Assembly (NCBI GenBank): GCA_005765155.1
Contig: VCCP01000002.1
Coordinates: 3,162,001 to 3,226,000, forward strand
DNA: 64,000 bases
Source: Zelopaecilomyces penicillatus
Taxonomy: Eukaryota > Ascomycota > Sordariomycetes > Hypocreales > Pseudodiploosporaceae
Direction of reading: 5' to 3'
The translations under genes were made by a program, and so were the position numbers. The notes under the pieces were generated by a model that was not told the origin of the DNA, searched no databases, and saw only the letters and a program-made list of their open reading frames with translations. Shown one piece after another: positions 33,507 to 44,564 of this stretch (the first letter of the stretch is position 1; the number at the start of each line of letters is the position of its first letter).

Positions 33507-34023
33507 GTTGGGGTGACTTCCGATTACAGGCGTATGATCTTGCTACGTTTATGTCTTTTTCCATTTTCTCTGTTTGCATGGGATGGGGTGCGCTTTTAAT
33601 GAAAAAGGCGAGGAAACAGAGGCAACTCATGACATTGTGTCTCTTACGTAGGTTGAACTGGAAATAAAAAGGGATTTTTTTATAGAAAAAGCTTGCTTTT
33701 GTTTCCCCAGAAGTGTGTCTAGACGCTACATTTGACTTGATGACGGGGAGGCCGTGATGGGATATGATTGTGTGGCACGGGTAGGCACATTGACGATTTC
33801 GCATGCATAGTCACGGACTCACGGGAACACGTATAAATGACCTAAGGGAAAGAGAGATTTGGAATACAAAAACTGCATTCATTTCATAATGGTAATTCTA
33901 GAGAGAATTTTACTTTCCAAAGTATAGTAAAAGTCGAAACCCAAACATGATCATTCTATACCAAGTTTCATCATCTTAAATCATTTAATCATGATTGACA
34001 GAGCCCAGTATCTTCACGATACA
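33507..34023. other. Convergent 3' flanks of eIF3c and DUF4246 genes
   Basis: About 520 AT-rich bases between converging stops. An AAATAAAA-like stretch near 33662 and T- and A-rich tracts are compatible with 3' ends. No gene is seen. Confidence 0.4.
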
Positions 34024-36246
34024 TCAGTGCTCACAGAAGCTCCATTCAACACTCTTCAAGGCACTGTCAGTTGACTGCTGGAGGACCGTCCTCTCCTCCA
34101 TGAGTTCCCCTCGAATCCTCTTCGCCTCATCCTCTTCAATGGGGAAATCGACATCCTTGAGGACCATGGAGGCGACTTCGGGGGGCATACGCTCAGTCAT
34201 GTTCAGGCCGCTGACATGGGCGGCGTTGTTGCTGGCCCACCAGTGCTTCTGCTGAGGCGGCACGTTGGCAGTAGAGATGATGGGTATGGCCGGATCAACG
34301 AGGAAGAGGGCGAGAATCTTGCGGTGACCGGGCCGCGTAGGGTCGGTGAGGGAAAAGGGGCTGACGTGGTGCTGGAAGAGGTTGGGGAAGAAGATGGCGC
34401 GGCCGGGGCGGGTGAGGACGCTGCCGATGTTTTGGAGTGTGTCTTCCTGGGAACGGATGGCGAAGACGCGCTCAATGTTGAAGTTGTCGCTTTGGGCGTA
34501 GTTGAGGTCACCGCTGAGTTCGTCTGCATTAGCGGGGGTGCGGAAGTCGAGGTTACAGTCGGTGATGTTGTCGCTATCGTAGTAGAAGAGGGCAGTGGCG
34601 CAGATGTGCTCGTTGAGCTGGCCCTCGACGTGCCAGGAGCCGCCTTCGTAGTTGGGCTTTTCAGGGGTGAGGTGGATGTTGGCGAGCTTGACGATGACTT
34701 GGATGCGTTTTGCGTCGTCAAAGAAGCCCGAGGTCTTGACATCATCGGCAGTGAGCTTTAGATATGGTGTTTCGTCATTGGGTTCGGGGAGATTCATCGG
34801 ATGCGTCTTGACGAACCACGCGAGGTCACGCTTCTCTCGCTCAGAGTCGCGATACTCATCTTCATCTTGCTCGTCTTCCTCCCGGGCAGGTTCATCGTCA
34901 TCTACAGGACGGCTATATGGGTAGCACTCATATTCATCGCATATGTCCTTTGTGCTGCATACGTTTTCAATGGTATCTTCCTTGAGGCGCTGAGTCTCAA
35001 ACTCTTCGGGCCATCTGTAGACGACGTCCCACGCCGGCAAAGCAAGATTGATGAACTTGTCGATTATGGGATATAAGCCGGCATGCTCAACAGGATGCAG
35101 GTTGTTGATGTAGCTGTCGATCTTGGCTTTACCAGCATCGTCAATGACTACATCGCAGGGCAGCCATTGGAAGCGCGCGGACAGAACATCCACCTTCTTC
35201 TCCGACCTCCATGACTGATTGTCATCGGGGTGATTCAGCTCTAAGGGGTGTATCTTGGGCAGAATTTTCCCCTGGCCGCAGCTGGCGAGGCAGTCTTGCA
35301 GGTTGATGCGTCTGTCGGTCAAGATGCGAGAGCGGCCATAAAGGAGCGGCCAGAGCGAAGGGTGGACGAGGTCGAGGACGCGCTCGTTGCTGCCGGGATG
35401 CCAGTCCTTGCGGTCCTCAGGAACGTTTTCCAGAGGAGCGACGGCGGCATTGAGCTCATCTCGGAGAGTGTCTGGAATGAGTTTGTCTGATTTTATGACA
35501 CAGGCAGAGTAGTCCAATACGGGGATGAGGCCAGTCTTTTCATAGAGATCGGCCTTGAGGCGAAGCTCCTTGATACACTAATGTCCCCAGTCCAGGGTCG
35601 TCAGCAATGACTTGTATGAAAGCACAAGAAAAGAGAAACAGAGAGAAGAGAGCTAGATGAGAATAAAAAGATTGTTTGTTAACTCACCCCATCTGCCATG
35701 GCGGGCGTAAAGTCGGCAAACTTGAGAAAAGCAGGCCAGTCCACCTCGAGCATCTCCTTTTTCCACTTGGCCACGATTTCGTCATCCTGAGCCTTGAGCC
35801 ACCACTCAGGCTTGTTAGTGATGTCCTCGATGACTTTGAACATGCAAATCTCACGAATGAGAAGCGTCGAGGCGGACCAAATGTCGTCGGCACTTCCAAA
35901 GAGGACAGGAAACCCGCCATCATGAATGGGAAGAGTAGAAATGGGAAGACCATAGCCGGGGAGGCTCAAAGACGAGCTTCCAACAGCCTTGAATGAGTTA
36001 TCAGTTAGTTTATGCTCTATAAGATGTTTATGTAGACGATGGAGACGTAATACAAACCTTTTTACGTTCCTCAACGATGGCGTCAACGGCCTCGTTGATG
36101 AGACGAGTGAGGACATCTGGGGCGATATCTCTATAGAGATTATCCGCGACCCAAGTTTTAGCCTCCCAACTTAATGGCTTCGTGTCTTTGGATCTAACCC
36201 AGTCATTGAACATGGTGGCTTCCTCGCTGTCAAAGGGGGATGCCAT
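34024..36246 (-). CDS. DUF4246 family protein, likely Fe(II)/2-oxoglutarate-type
   Basis: Three exons on the minus strand: 36246-36058, 35987-35688 and 35577-34024, all phase 0, giving 680 residues. The sequence matches the fungal DUF4246 family as I know it; its biochemical role is not established. The C-terminal third looks like a 2-oxoglutarate/Fe(II) oxygenase fold. It has WHVEG (His at about residue 479, Glu about 481), a second His in FQHHVSPF (about 566-567), then GHRKILALFLVDP with an Arg at about 582 that could bind the cosubstrate. That triad is inference from spacing. The middle holds a strongly acidic loop (about residues 388-408). No signal peptide is seen, so cytosolic or nuclear location is likely. 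The start is the ATG at 36246 (MASPFDSEE); an earlier in-frame ATG would add 31 unlikely residues. Upstream DNA is shared with the divergent PEX11-like gene. Confidence 0.85.
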
Positions 36247-37967
36247 CTTGTTGTTGTGAGGGTGGTGTCTCCACAGATTACACACTCGGGGAGCTGAGGG
36301 CCTCTTGAGGATGTCAATTGCAGAGGAAGAAACAAGCAAGATTCAATGGAGCTTTCGAGAAAAACCGAGACTCTCTGAAAAAAGCAGCTGACTGGTTGCG
36401 TCTGTGTCTGTGGATGAAGACGAAGTTGGATGAAGCTGAGTGAGAGAGGAGGAGGAGGAGGAGGAGGGAGACTTTATTGGGCGTTATAGCTGGTAGGCTT
36501 TATACAGCCCAATATTGATAGTTGCTTTCCCCCTCTCGCTCTACAGCTTGGTCTTGGCAAGCCCAAGACTGACATGTTCTCAACCACACAAGGCAGGACA
36601 GCAGACAAGAGGGTCCTTTTTTTCTTGTAGACAATTCAAAGGAATGCACGGCAATGGCGCAAATTTACCTGGCATTTTGTGCGGCAAGGATTGACTCTCA
36701 ATTGGCATCCATGGCAGTTCGTGGTGCGGTCTGTATACAAGCCCCATGGTTTACAGGGTCTGTGAACCGACAGTCCGGGGCTATTGTCTAGGGGGGGGGG
36801 GGGGTTCCAGGCAGCGAGGCGGTTTGTGCGCGCCATGCTTTGGCTAAGAGTGAGGGCAGTCTAGGCAGTGATGCTGGGCAAATGCGCGGACATGACACGA
36901 GGTCACGTTAGGATTGAAGCTAGAGGATAAGAGCTATAGGACTGGAAGAGGATGGGATGATGATGTAACATCTGATTATTGTTTGGGCTTGATAGTGGAA
37001 TTGCTACTTGGAGTACATTCAGATGGACCCATTCACCTCCACTCATCAGCTTAGCTGATTCGTAGTGGGCAGCGTTTGGCGTGTGATGCCTGGAGCTGCC
37101 TGGAGAAATCAGGTACACAACGGGGCGGCGCTGAAAAAGCTGAGGTGGACCCCTGAAAGGCGGAGCTGGCCGCTGGAAATATGAAAGGGGAGGGTCTACC
37201 ATCCATCCCCTCGTGTTCCTGTGCGTTGAGATGGAACATCAACTATATATTAAAGTTTCCAACCAGAATATGCAGGATTAATTGCAGTTCTATTGTAGCT
37301 CAGTAATAATAATAATAACACGTCCATTGAATCTCACATGTTCAACAAGTGTTCTGTGACATATTCAGTGGTAATTGAGAAAACCAATTCAAAGTTGTCC
37401 TTAGTAGGCATGTTGTACCTACAACAGCAGCCAGGGCACCTATGAGAGCAACCTACACTACTTACACTACTATAGAACAAACCATTTAACCCAAATCATT
37501 GTGAACACATCCATAAATATAAGAGACTGCATGGTATATAATAGCATCACCGTTTCCAACTGTTGCTTGCTTGATTGCCTGCTGCAACGTCCGAGGTCCT
37601 GGCTGATTGGCAGTGGGATATTGGTGGGGGCACCAACGGCACACGGCTGTAGCTCGGCGAATCAGCAAACAGCATCCGCGCGTTGAAAACGCCCTGAGCC
37701 GAGGTCCTGCAGTCTCGCTCGACGGCGTTTTGCGAGACCGGCCAGGCCATTCATTGGCATGCTAGATCGAGATAGTACAGTGGTTAGGGTAACTCTCCTC
37801 CATCAAACATCTGCTGGTTGTCGTATCCCACTCGCAAATCTTGCGCTTCTTTTGTCTCTCTCTTTCCCTCCCACTTCTTCTTTCTCCCTCCGCCACGACA
37901 ACAAACCTACAACCGAGATCCCCGACACAGATTCCATGCTGAACTGAGCCCCCCTCTCTCCTCCATC
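36247..37967. other. Divergent upstream region, DUF4246 / PEX11-like
   Basis: About 1.7 kb of noncoding DNA. It holds a GAG trinucleotide stretch (about 36449-36468), a 14-base G run at 36791-36804, a short AAT repeat near 37304-37317, and CT-rich leader sequence from about 37850. A tRNA A-box-like string near 37771 was examined and rejected. Confidence 0.5.
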
Positions 37968-38948
37968 ATGACCGAAACTGCCACCGTCGCGGCCGAAGAA
38001 GCTCCCGTCGCCGTAGTTGTCGAGCCGGTCTCGACGCTGCCCTCTGGCGATGTTGTCGACACTGCCGCGCCGCCTGCGTCGATGCCCCCGCTCGCCAAGT
38101 CCCCCCCGATCAGCGCCGTCCTCGCTGCGGCTCCGTCGCATGCCGATGCCTTCATAGCCCGCCTGTTCCGCTGTCTGCAGACGCGCGCCGGCACCGATGT
38201 CGTGCTCATGTTCGTGTGCTACTTCTCCCGGTTCACTGGTGCTGCGCTCGAGTCGCTGAGCCGTACGGCGCTGAGGCACTCGGCCCAGCGCCTTGTCGCC
38301 ATGGCGTTTAAGCTACCGCCCTCGACTACCGTCGTGCTCTCCTCGGCGCCCGCCCCGCCGGCTGCTGCGTTTGCGCTGCAGCTTGGTGGACAGTTCAAGG
38401 CTTTGGCGGGTCTGTTGGGCGAGATGCGCACCATGGGCAGGTTGTGGGGGCTGGTGGGATTATATTTCTCGCTCAAGAACTTGGTTTTGAAGGCGCGCGC
38501 GAGCAAGTCGGACGAAGAGAAGAAGCAGTCTGTCACTGTGGCGCAGCGATTCGATACTCTTGTCTCCTGGATCCAGGTCCTTGTCCTAATTGTGTACCAG
38601 GGATCCGAGAATCTGGCGCTCTTGGGCAGCAAAAAGGTCCTCAACATCAAGCCTGTGAACCAGGGCAAGCTGGCACTGCTGAGTGTCAGGTGCTGGGGCA
38701 CTTACGTGGGGATGGAGCTGGGCCGGCTGCTAATCGAGCGGTCGCGCAAGATTCGCAGCGGCGAGGCTGTCCAGGACGCGGCTTGGGCTGTCGGTTGGAA
38801 CAAGAGCTTCCTCCGAAATCTGGCATGGGCTCCTCTTACGATCAACTGGAGCATACCCAACGGCCCTCTGCCAGATATCATGATCGGCCTCTTTGGCCTG
38901 TACCCATCGTCAAGCATGCTGATCGATCTGTGGCGAGCGAATGCTTAA
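37968..38948 (+). CDS. PEX11-family peroxisomal biogenesis protein
   Basis: Single-exon protein of 326 residues, resembling the fungal PEX11C-like branch of peroxisomal membrane proteins that elongate and divide peroxisomes. The chosen start is the ATG at 37968 (MTETATVAAEE) after a CT-rich leader; the frame is open further upstream but reads low-complexity sequence. After an Ala/Pro-rich N-terminus of about 60 residues comes an amphipathic region (DAFIARLFRCLQTRAGTDVVL). Then follow hydrophobic or amphipathic segments, including LWGLVGLYFSLKNLVLKA, SWIQVLVLIVYQGSENLALL and the C-terminal PDIMIGLFGLYPSSSMLIDLW, the layout expected for PEX11 proteins. Family call is by overall pattern rather than a diagnostic motif, and the precise paralogue is uncertain. 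Confidence 0.82.
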   Translation: MTETATVAAEEAPVAVVVEPVSTLPSGDVVDTAAPPASMPPLAKSPPISAVLAAAPSHADAFIARLFRCLQTRAGTDVVLMFVCYFSRFTGAALESLSRTALRHSAQRLVAMAFKLPPSTTVVLSSAPAPPAAAFALQLGGQFKALAGLLGEMRTMGRLWGLVGLYFSLKNLVLKARASKSDEEKKQSVTVAQRFDTLVSWIQVLVLIVYQGSENLALLGSKKVLNIKPVNQGKLALLSVRCWGTYVGMELGRLLIERSRKIRSGEAVQDAAWAVGWNKSFLRNLAWAPLTINWSIPNGPLPDIMIGLFGLYPSSSMLIDLWRANA

Positions 38949-39967
38949 AGAGGGGAAAACCGTGTGGGACGGAGCAGCTTTGAACAAGGTGGTTTATTAG
39001 ACGGGAAACCCAGTCCCTAATATTGTCCGGCGCTCGCGTGTTGAGTGGCGCTGTAACACAAACGTAGAATGCTTTGTTTCAGAGAGTCGCATGACATGGG
39101 GATGATGATGTGCCATTCATATACAGAGTAGAAATGGTTTTTGCTTGCATACAAAGAGGCGCGGCTTAAATGGCCCTGGTAATGGAACTCTGAGCTGTTT
39201 TCCTTGTGATAGAACCTAGGTAGGAACGGAGTATTCAATTTCTGTGTTTACTTTGTGTGACTTTTCGTCAAAGTTGATTTCGAGCTATAGCCAATCATAG
39301 AAGGAGCAACATACTGTGTCTCAGGGAAATTTGGTATTTCACAAGTTTGATTTGAGATGTTCGTTTCGTCTTTTTACCTTTTTGAAGGCAGTTTGTTTCT
39401 GCCCGTATGCTTTGTTCTGGTTTTGAATGTGGTGGGCCTGTAAATCACGCCCAATGATGCAAATGCCTAGAGTTGTCCCCAAAACGTCGCGTTTGAAAGC
39501 TATCCATCTCTGAACCGGTGTTTTCATGTCATAACATATCATTTTCACCTATGGATTAATCTGCATAAACGTCCAAATTGCAAAAGCTACACCTTTTTGG
39601 TCATGTCAGTCAGCGAAAAGGTTCCGCAGGGCTGTGTTTGAAGTTTCTTTCTCGTGCTTGGCCACGCCCAAGGCTGTGTTAAGGAAAATCCATAGTTGGA
39701 CACCAACATATGTATGCAATGTCGGCCAAACAGGATCCCTATTCGTGGGCGCACCAGGGTTGCATTTCATGTAACCAACCGCCAGCTAAGCGCCCACTTG
39801 AGCTGGGGTTGTTGGAGACTGCTCTTCAAATAGAATGTGTGCTGCCTAGCATTTGATACGGCAGAAGTGTTTCCCCATCATATTTACAATTATTAAGATC
39901 AGCTGTTGCCATCCATATGGACCAAATGGCTAGTTGAGTAAGGTATTTACTGACGCTACTGCTCAAG
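38949..39967. other. Intergenic region
   Basis: About 1 kb downstream of the PEX11-like gene and upstream of the STAND-type gene. Only short, unconvincing open frames; no repeat or RNA recognised. Confidence 0.4.
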
Positions 39968-41398
39968 ATGGAGGTGGTTGGCGGTGTTGCTGCAATATCG
40001 CAGCTTATGGTGGGCACCGTCAAGGCTGCACAGCTTGCCGCCGACGCCTACAAGTCCTTTCGCGATGCACCAAAGGAGCTTTGGCAGTTGGAAAGCAAGT
40101 TCTCATCGATCAAATCATATCTTGGACAATTCCAGAAGTTTGGGGACGAGCTATCGGCCACTGACCTCGAGGGTCTCTTCCCAACACAGCATCGCGCTCT
40201 TCTGACGGCCGTTCTGCAATCAGGCATTACGTCGCTGGAATCTCTTCGTAGTTCAAAAAGTTCGTCTAGTTCAGATAGTTTCGGAGCTAGACTATCATGG
40301 GCGACTTTGGGAAAGAGGCGATCGGCCCAAATTATGAAAGATCTTGGACACACAAACAGTCTCCTGGACCAATGTCTCCAGATTTTCCAAGCGTATGCTG
40401 GCTTCCTCTCAGATTTCTTGAAGGACGCGTGTTGATAACGGAATAGCCGAGTTACCACGTTGAATCACACCAGCCTGGGTGCTGTAAGAGCTGGGCAAGA
40501 TGCAATTGCATCAACAGGAGTCATGCTCCAATCCTCCGTGGCTCAAATCCAGCAGACCCAGGAGCGAGCAGCTTTACGTGCAGAGGAGGTAGGCTTTTCT
40601 CTCTCTTTCCTCTCTTTTTGGTATATCCAAGTTTCAGCAATTGATTTGCATATAACAGATCAAAGTTACAACCGAGGAGACTAGAGATCTGCTTCAGGAA
40701 TCTATCAGGGAGCAGCGCAAACTAATAGACGAACAGCGAGCTGCCATGCAGCTAATGCTTGTGCGATTCGAGTCTAGCCAACTCAATAGTATCGGTGTAC
40801 AAAGAACTGATGTATTACCACAAGCGTACACAAATGGTCAATTGTCATCTTCAGCAAGAATTCAGCCGTCATCAGGCTATCAAGGTACCTTTCCTGATCA
40901 TCAATGCGGCAGATATGACGACGTCAAACGTACCAGAAAAGCAAACACAACAGCATTCCAGAAGAGTTCAGATGGTTACTACAATACAGAGACACAATAC
41001 CAAACTTCTAATTTAGGAATTGGTATACCGTACATCCAGCGTGGTTCCAACAACACCATGATTGAATGGAGTTTAGGCGAATTTCCCGTTGCGTATGCAG
41101 GATCATACACACGGCTGCCATTACATGCCCCCAGGTCAACTTCGACATCGGAAGGTTATGTCAATGGAAAACTTCAGGTTCGGCGAAGCGCTCGCAATAA
41201 GCGCGCCTGCACCTCAGTTAAAGCCAATATCTATATATTCGGTGGGCTTGTGTTTCAAGCTGAGCTCCGGATTCGGATGGTTGCCCATAGCTGGTTCAGT
41301 ATGCCATGGATTGATTCTAGTATAACGACAATCAATATTCGGCCATCAAGCTCGCCCATCTTCATGGCAATAGAGGATTTGGATCTGGGCCGAAACAG
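39968..41398 (+). CDS. Fungal STAND-type N-terminal domain protein, 5' part (structure unsure)
   Basis: The ATG at 39968 begins an alpha-helical domain (MEVVGGVAAISQLMVGTVKA, then a Leu/Gln-rich helical region) like the N-terminal helical domains of fungal NLR/STAND and ankyrin proteins. A 54-base intron at 40393-40446 (GTATGC, TGATAAC branch, TAG) removes two in-frame stops and restores the frame. A second intron runs 40589-40658. A coiled coil rich in Glu and Gln follows (IKVTTEETRDLLQESIREQRK..., cut here). Beyond about 41040 the coding signal changes frame: frame +1 looks best at about 41150-41320, frame +2 at about 41320-41395. Further introns or frameshift decay would both explain this. 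It probably continues into the ankyrin-like part from 41399. A role in nonself recognition is speculative. Confidence 0.5.
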
Positions 41399-42573
41399 AT
41401 GATGCAGAGGCGATACTGCAGGTTATTTCGGAGGATCTCTTGGATGTCAATGTCACATCCATGTCTATCACGCCCCTTGAGATCGCGGTCGAAAATGGGA
41501 GTTTCAGGGTTGCCGCCATATTAATGGCGTCTGGCGCACATCTCGATATGATCGATGGCGAAGACAATGGTGCATTGCGATCACCCATGAGCCATGTGAT
41601 GAAGAGGCCCGAGACATTTGCAAATGCACATTTTCTTCTTTTAAACAATACCAATCCAGGCTCTACCTGGGATGAATACTTCGGGTGGGCCATTACGAAT
41701 CAGGACGTACAGCTTCACAAACGGTTCTCTTTCGATCAAGTTGTTGGTTTGGCTATGCACATGCTTTTCCATGGCGCAAACTGTCACTACTTGGTGGAGG
41801 AAAGGCAGCCGATACCCAATACAAGTCACCTTCCTCTCGCGACACAACAGTATCGGATGACGGTGGAATATGCGCCAGAAGAGCTCAACAAGCGACAGTC
41901 ACGTACACTGTGGACCAACAAAGGGGCCATCTGCTTAGACGGATTTTCTGCCTTGGATGAGCCATGGTACAAGAAACATGCCCGAGATATTCAAAGGAGT
42001 TCCATTAGTAGTACCGAAGATGGCTTGGATCAAGCGATCGGACCAGACGGGCGTGAACCAGCAGCATGCGATGACTCAGAGATCGAGAGCCAAGATGGTT
42101 CTTGTGATACGGATTCAGAGTACGATCGCGAGTTCCAACATGACGACTTTATAAAGCTGGAAAAGGGAATCATACCAAATTCTTATTTACCGAGAAAAAA
42201 TCTCCTCGATACAGAGTCAGAAATCACATGCTACGGTAAAACGGGGTTTCGCGATGCGGTGGCGACACGGCGAAAGCGGCGTCGTCTTGCGCGCTACCCG
42301 CTTGTCGTCGCATACTGCACGGCGGTACAGCAAGCCGGGTATCGAGCTGAGATGGATGAGGACGGCGATGTCTGGTGGTCCGATGACGACGGTGACCGCT
42401 ATGTCGATGCGAGGGAGAAGCAGCCACTGAAGGGTGTCGACGATGGAGTAGTGGCAAATTGTCCCATGTGTCAAGATCCAGAGGGGTGGGGGTTGGGATT
42501 CATCAAGAAAAAGGAGAGGGAGGGACTTGAGCTCATGCGGCAACAAAATGAGCGACGGAGAGGGTTTAGGTAA
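41399..42573 (+). CDS. Ankyrin-like C-terminal part, probably of the preceding gene
   Basis: Open frame reaching back to 41374, with the strongest AG acceptor at 41397-41398, ending in TAG at 42571-42573. Near its start, DAEAILQVISEDLLDVNVTS followed by ITPLEIAVENGSFRVAAILMASGAHL is one to two ankyrin-type repeats (TPLxxAVxNG and LLxxGA pattern). The rest is not a domain I recognise: an acidic Asp/Glu/Ser region (about 42060-42150), a basic TRRKRRRLARYPLVVAY patch, WWSDDDGDRY, a CPMC pair and a charged Glu/Arg C-terminus. No transmembrane segment is visible. Frame and position suggest it is the 3' part of the STAND-type gene beginning at 39968, but no single unambiguous splice joins them, so a decayed gene is possible. 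Confidence 0.5.
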
Positions 42574-43186
42574 TGGGTCGAAGAAGTTTTAATCGAAGAT
42601 GATGTTCTGATGATGTTGAGGTACATACGATCCAAGATGTAATGGGTTTCCGGCGTTGTGTGTTGTGGAGTTGCTTGCCTAACATGAGGAATATGACAAA
42701 CAATAGCGGTGTATCCTAAATTGCCACGATGATGTTGCTGCAGACTGCAATCGATTGAAAAATGCAGTGCCATTCACCGAAATATCAGACTGGAGCCCAG
42801 GTCAAGTTGTTGGCTCGGCCGCTCGGATCGGTCCGTTGGAGCCATCTGCATGCAGCTCCGTGATCGCGCGCGCGGCATCGAAATCTGACCAGAGGAGGGG
42901 TGCTGGCATGCGTGGTGTAGGGCCAGTGGCGACGAATAGATGGAAAGGATTATTCAGGCTGACAATTAATAGTATAGTTGTGCCGAGGGAGCTATAGTCT
43001 GACTCAGGAAGCGCGCGGTTCCGCACACGCTGCCTAGCCAGCCCACAGAAAAGGGCGGGAGCTCGCGGAGTTTCGTATATACATATATATATGATATGAT
43101 AGGATGGCGATGAATGTATTTTGTGTGGTGGGCTACTACCTAATGAGGAGGTTGTAAGACAATCAGGAAGCCCGCAGCTTAAGAAG
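42574..43186. other. Intergenic region
   Basis: About 610 bases with a TATATATATATG alternating stretch at about 43079-43092 that may serve the hemerythrin-like gene as a TATA-rich promoter. No gene is recognised. Confidence 0.4.
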
Positions 43187-43923
43187 ATGTTAATACCTCG
43201 ACGTGCGCTAACATCAGCTTCATTACTGCGGAATCATCTGGCTTTTATCCCAATCTCACCTCAAAGACATAAAAGTTACATATTCGAGATGGCAAACGCA
43301 GGCGCACGCGGGGGGGATTTAGACGTCAAGACGTCGGAGACGTGGCCTACTCTTTCAGATCATGACTTCAAGATGTACAATCACATGGCGGTGAGAATGA
43401 ATGCTTTTGTAAGTTTCCCGCACTACGATGTTATTGTATGACAGAAACAGTTGAGAATGGTTTATCATTAACAAGATGGGCCATTTTCAAGCATGAACAC
43501 TTCCGACAAAGCTGGGATCTACTCTGGCAAGCCTGCACCACGGGTCGGCGGCCACAGCGCATGACACTCAAAGAGTTCCTCAAACACGGCATCGACTTCA
43601 CGCGCCAGCTGACTCTGCACCACGACATTGAAGAGACGTTTTTCTTCCCCAAGTTAGCCAAGAAGATGCCCGAGTTCCAGGCCAGCCAGGGCGACATGGT
43701 GCGACAGCATGCGCAGATTCACGCGGGTCTTACGGGGCTCCAGCAGTACCTGAAGCGATGTGCGGAAGGGGAGTGTGAGTTTGAGCTGAGATTGCTGCGG
43801 GAGAAGATGGAGTCGTGGGGTAGTGTGCTCTGGGAGCATTTGGACGATGAGGTCAAGGCCCTGGGGGCGGAGAATATGAGGAAATACTGGACCAAGGAGG
43901 AGGTCCAGAGACTTTGGGTGTAA
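43187..43923 (+). CDS. Hemerythrin-like (HHE) domain protein
   Basis: Two exons: to 43408, then 43493-43923, phase 0 (TTT|GTAAGT..TTCAAG|CAT). The domain is a four-helix hemerythrin fold with the expected His and acidic ligands: YNHMAVRMNAF plus HEHFRQSW across the junction, then LHHDIEETFFFPKL, a later His pair (HAQIHAGL) and WEHLDDEV near the C-terminus. Such domains bind a di-iron centre and are used in oxygen, NO or iron handling; the specific role is unknown. Two starts are possible. The ATG at 43289 gives a compact 183-residue protein. The ATG at 43187 adds 34 residues rich in Arg, Leu and Ser with no acidic residue until the last, which looks like a mitochondrial presequence. The longer form is listed. 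Confidence 0.82.
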
Positions 43924-44564
43924 GTGTGCCGAGTCGGTTTTTTTTGGGGCATTGTTATTGGAAGGGTAACTGCACTAGATGGCATCTCTATGTATGATTT
44001 AGGTATGGCTTGAGACTTGGTATGTGGTATTTGGAAGGTGAAACTATTCGTTAACGACGAAGGAATAGGCGAGGGTCAATACAAAGAGATGGGATTGCAA
44101 GAGATTACATCGGACTTCATCTGCGCCACGTGTGGCTTGCTTTGAGTGTCATGGAAGTGACATCACAGAAGTTGATGGTACAAGGTGATACTTAATATAT
44201 ATATATATATAGTGAATATCCCAAGTAATCCGTTAGTTGTCAGGAGAGTATAAAAGGCCGTTCATTTCCATTCGAAATACCATCATTTAGAACCAACTTC
44301 AGTATACGGAGCACCGGAGCAGGCCGATGGAGTCAGTGACATCAACAGCACCTTTGGGCCGAGCAGACAGCGGGGCTGACTCGGCCAGCACCGGGAACAG
44401 CGAACCTTGCTCTAACCTCAACTCTCTCTCTCTCTCACTCATCTCGGCCAACAAGTCTTGCCTAAAGCTCCGAGATTGCATACGGCGGGACTCATAACAA
44501 AGGCTATTGAGTGAGAGATACCATCGCGCAACAGCACACAGGGCAGGAAAAAAAGGTGCGGAAA
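43924..44564. promoter_or_regulatory. Intergenic region with TATA box before the phosphatase
   Basis: About 640 bases. A TA alternating run sits at about 44195-44211. A good TATA element, TATAAAAGG, lies at 44249-44257, about 310 bases before the ATG, followed by GCCGTTC. No gene is recognised. Confidence 0.5.

Noticed and set aside
37765..37835. tRNA-like string with a perfect A-box pattern (TAGTACAGTGG)
   Set aside because: No matching acceptor stem, D-stem or anticodon stem could be formed, and the downstream GGTTGTCGTATCC is a poor B box.
39968..40435. A stand-alone 155-residue protein ending at the TGA at 40433
   Set aside because: A consensus 54-base intron removes that stop and the next stop and continues the same helical protein, so a truncated protein is less likely.
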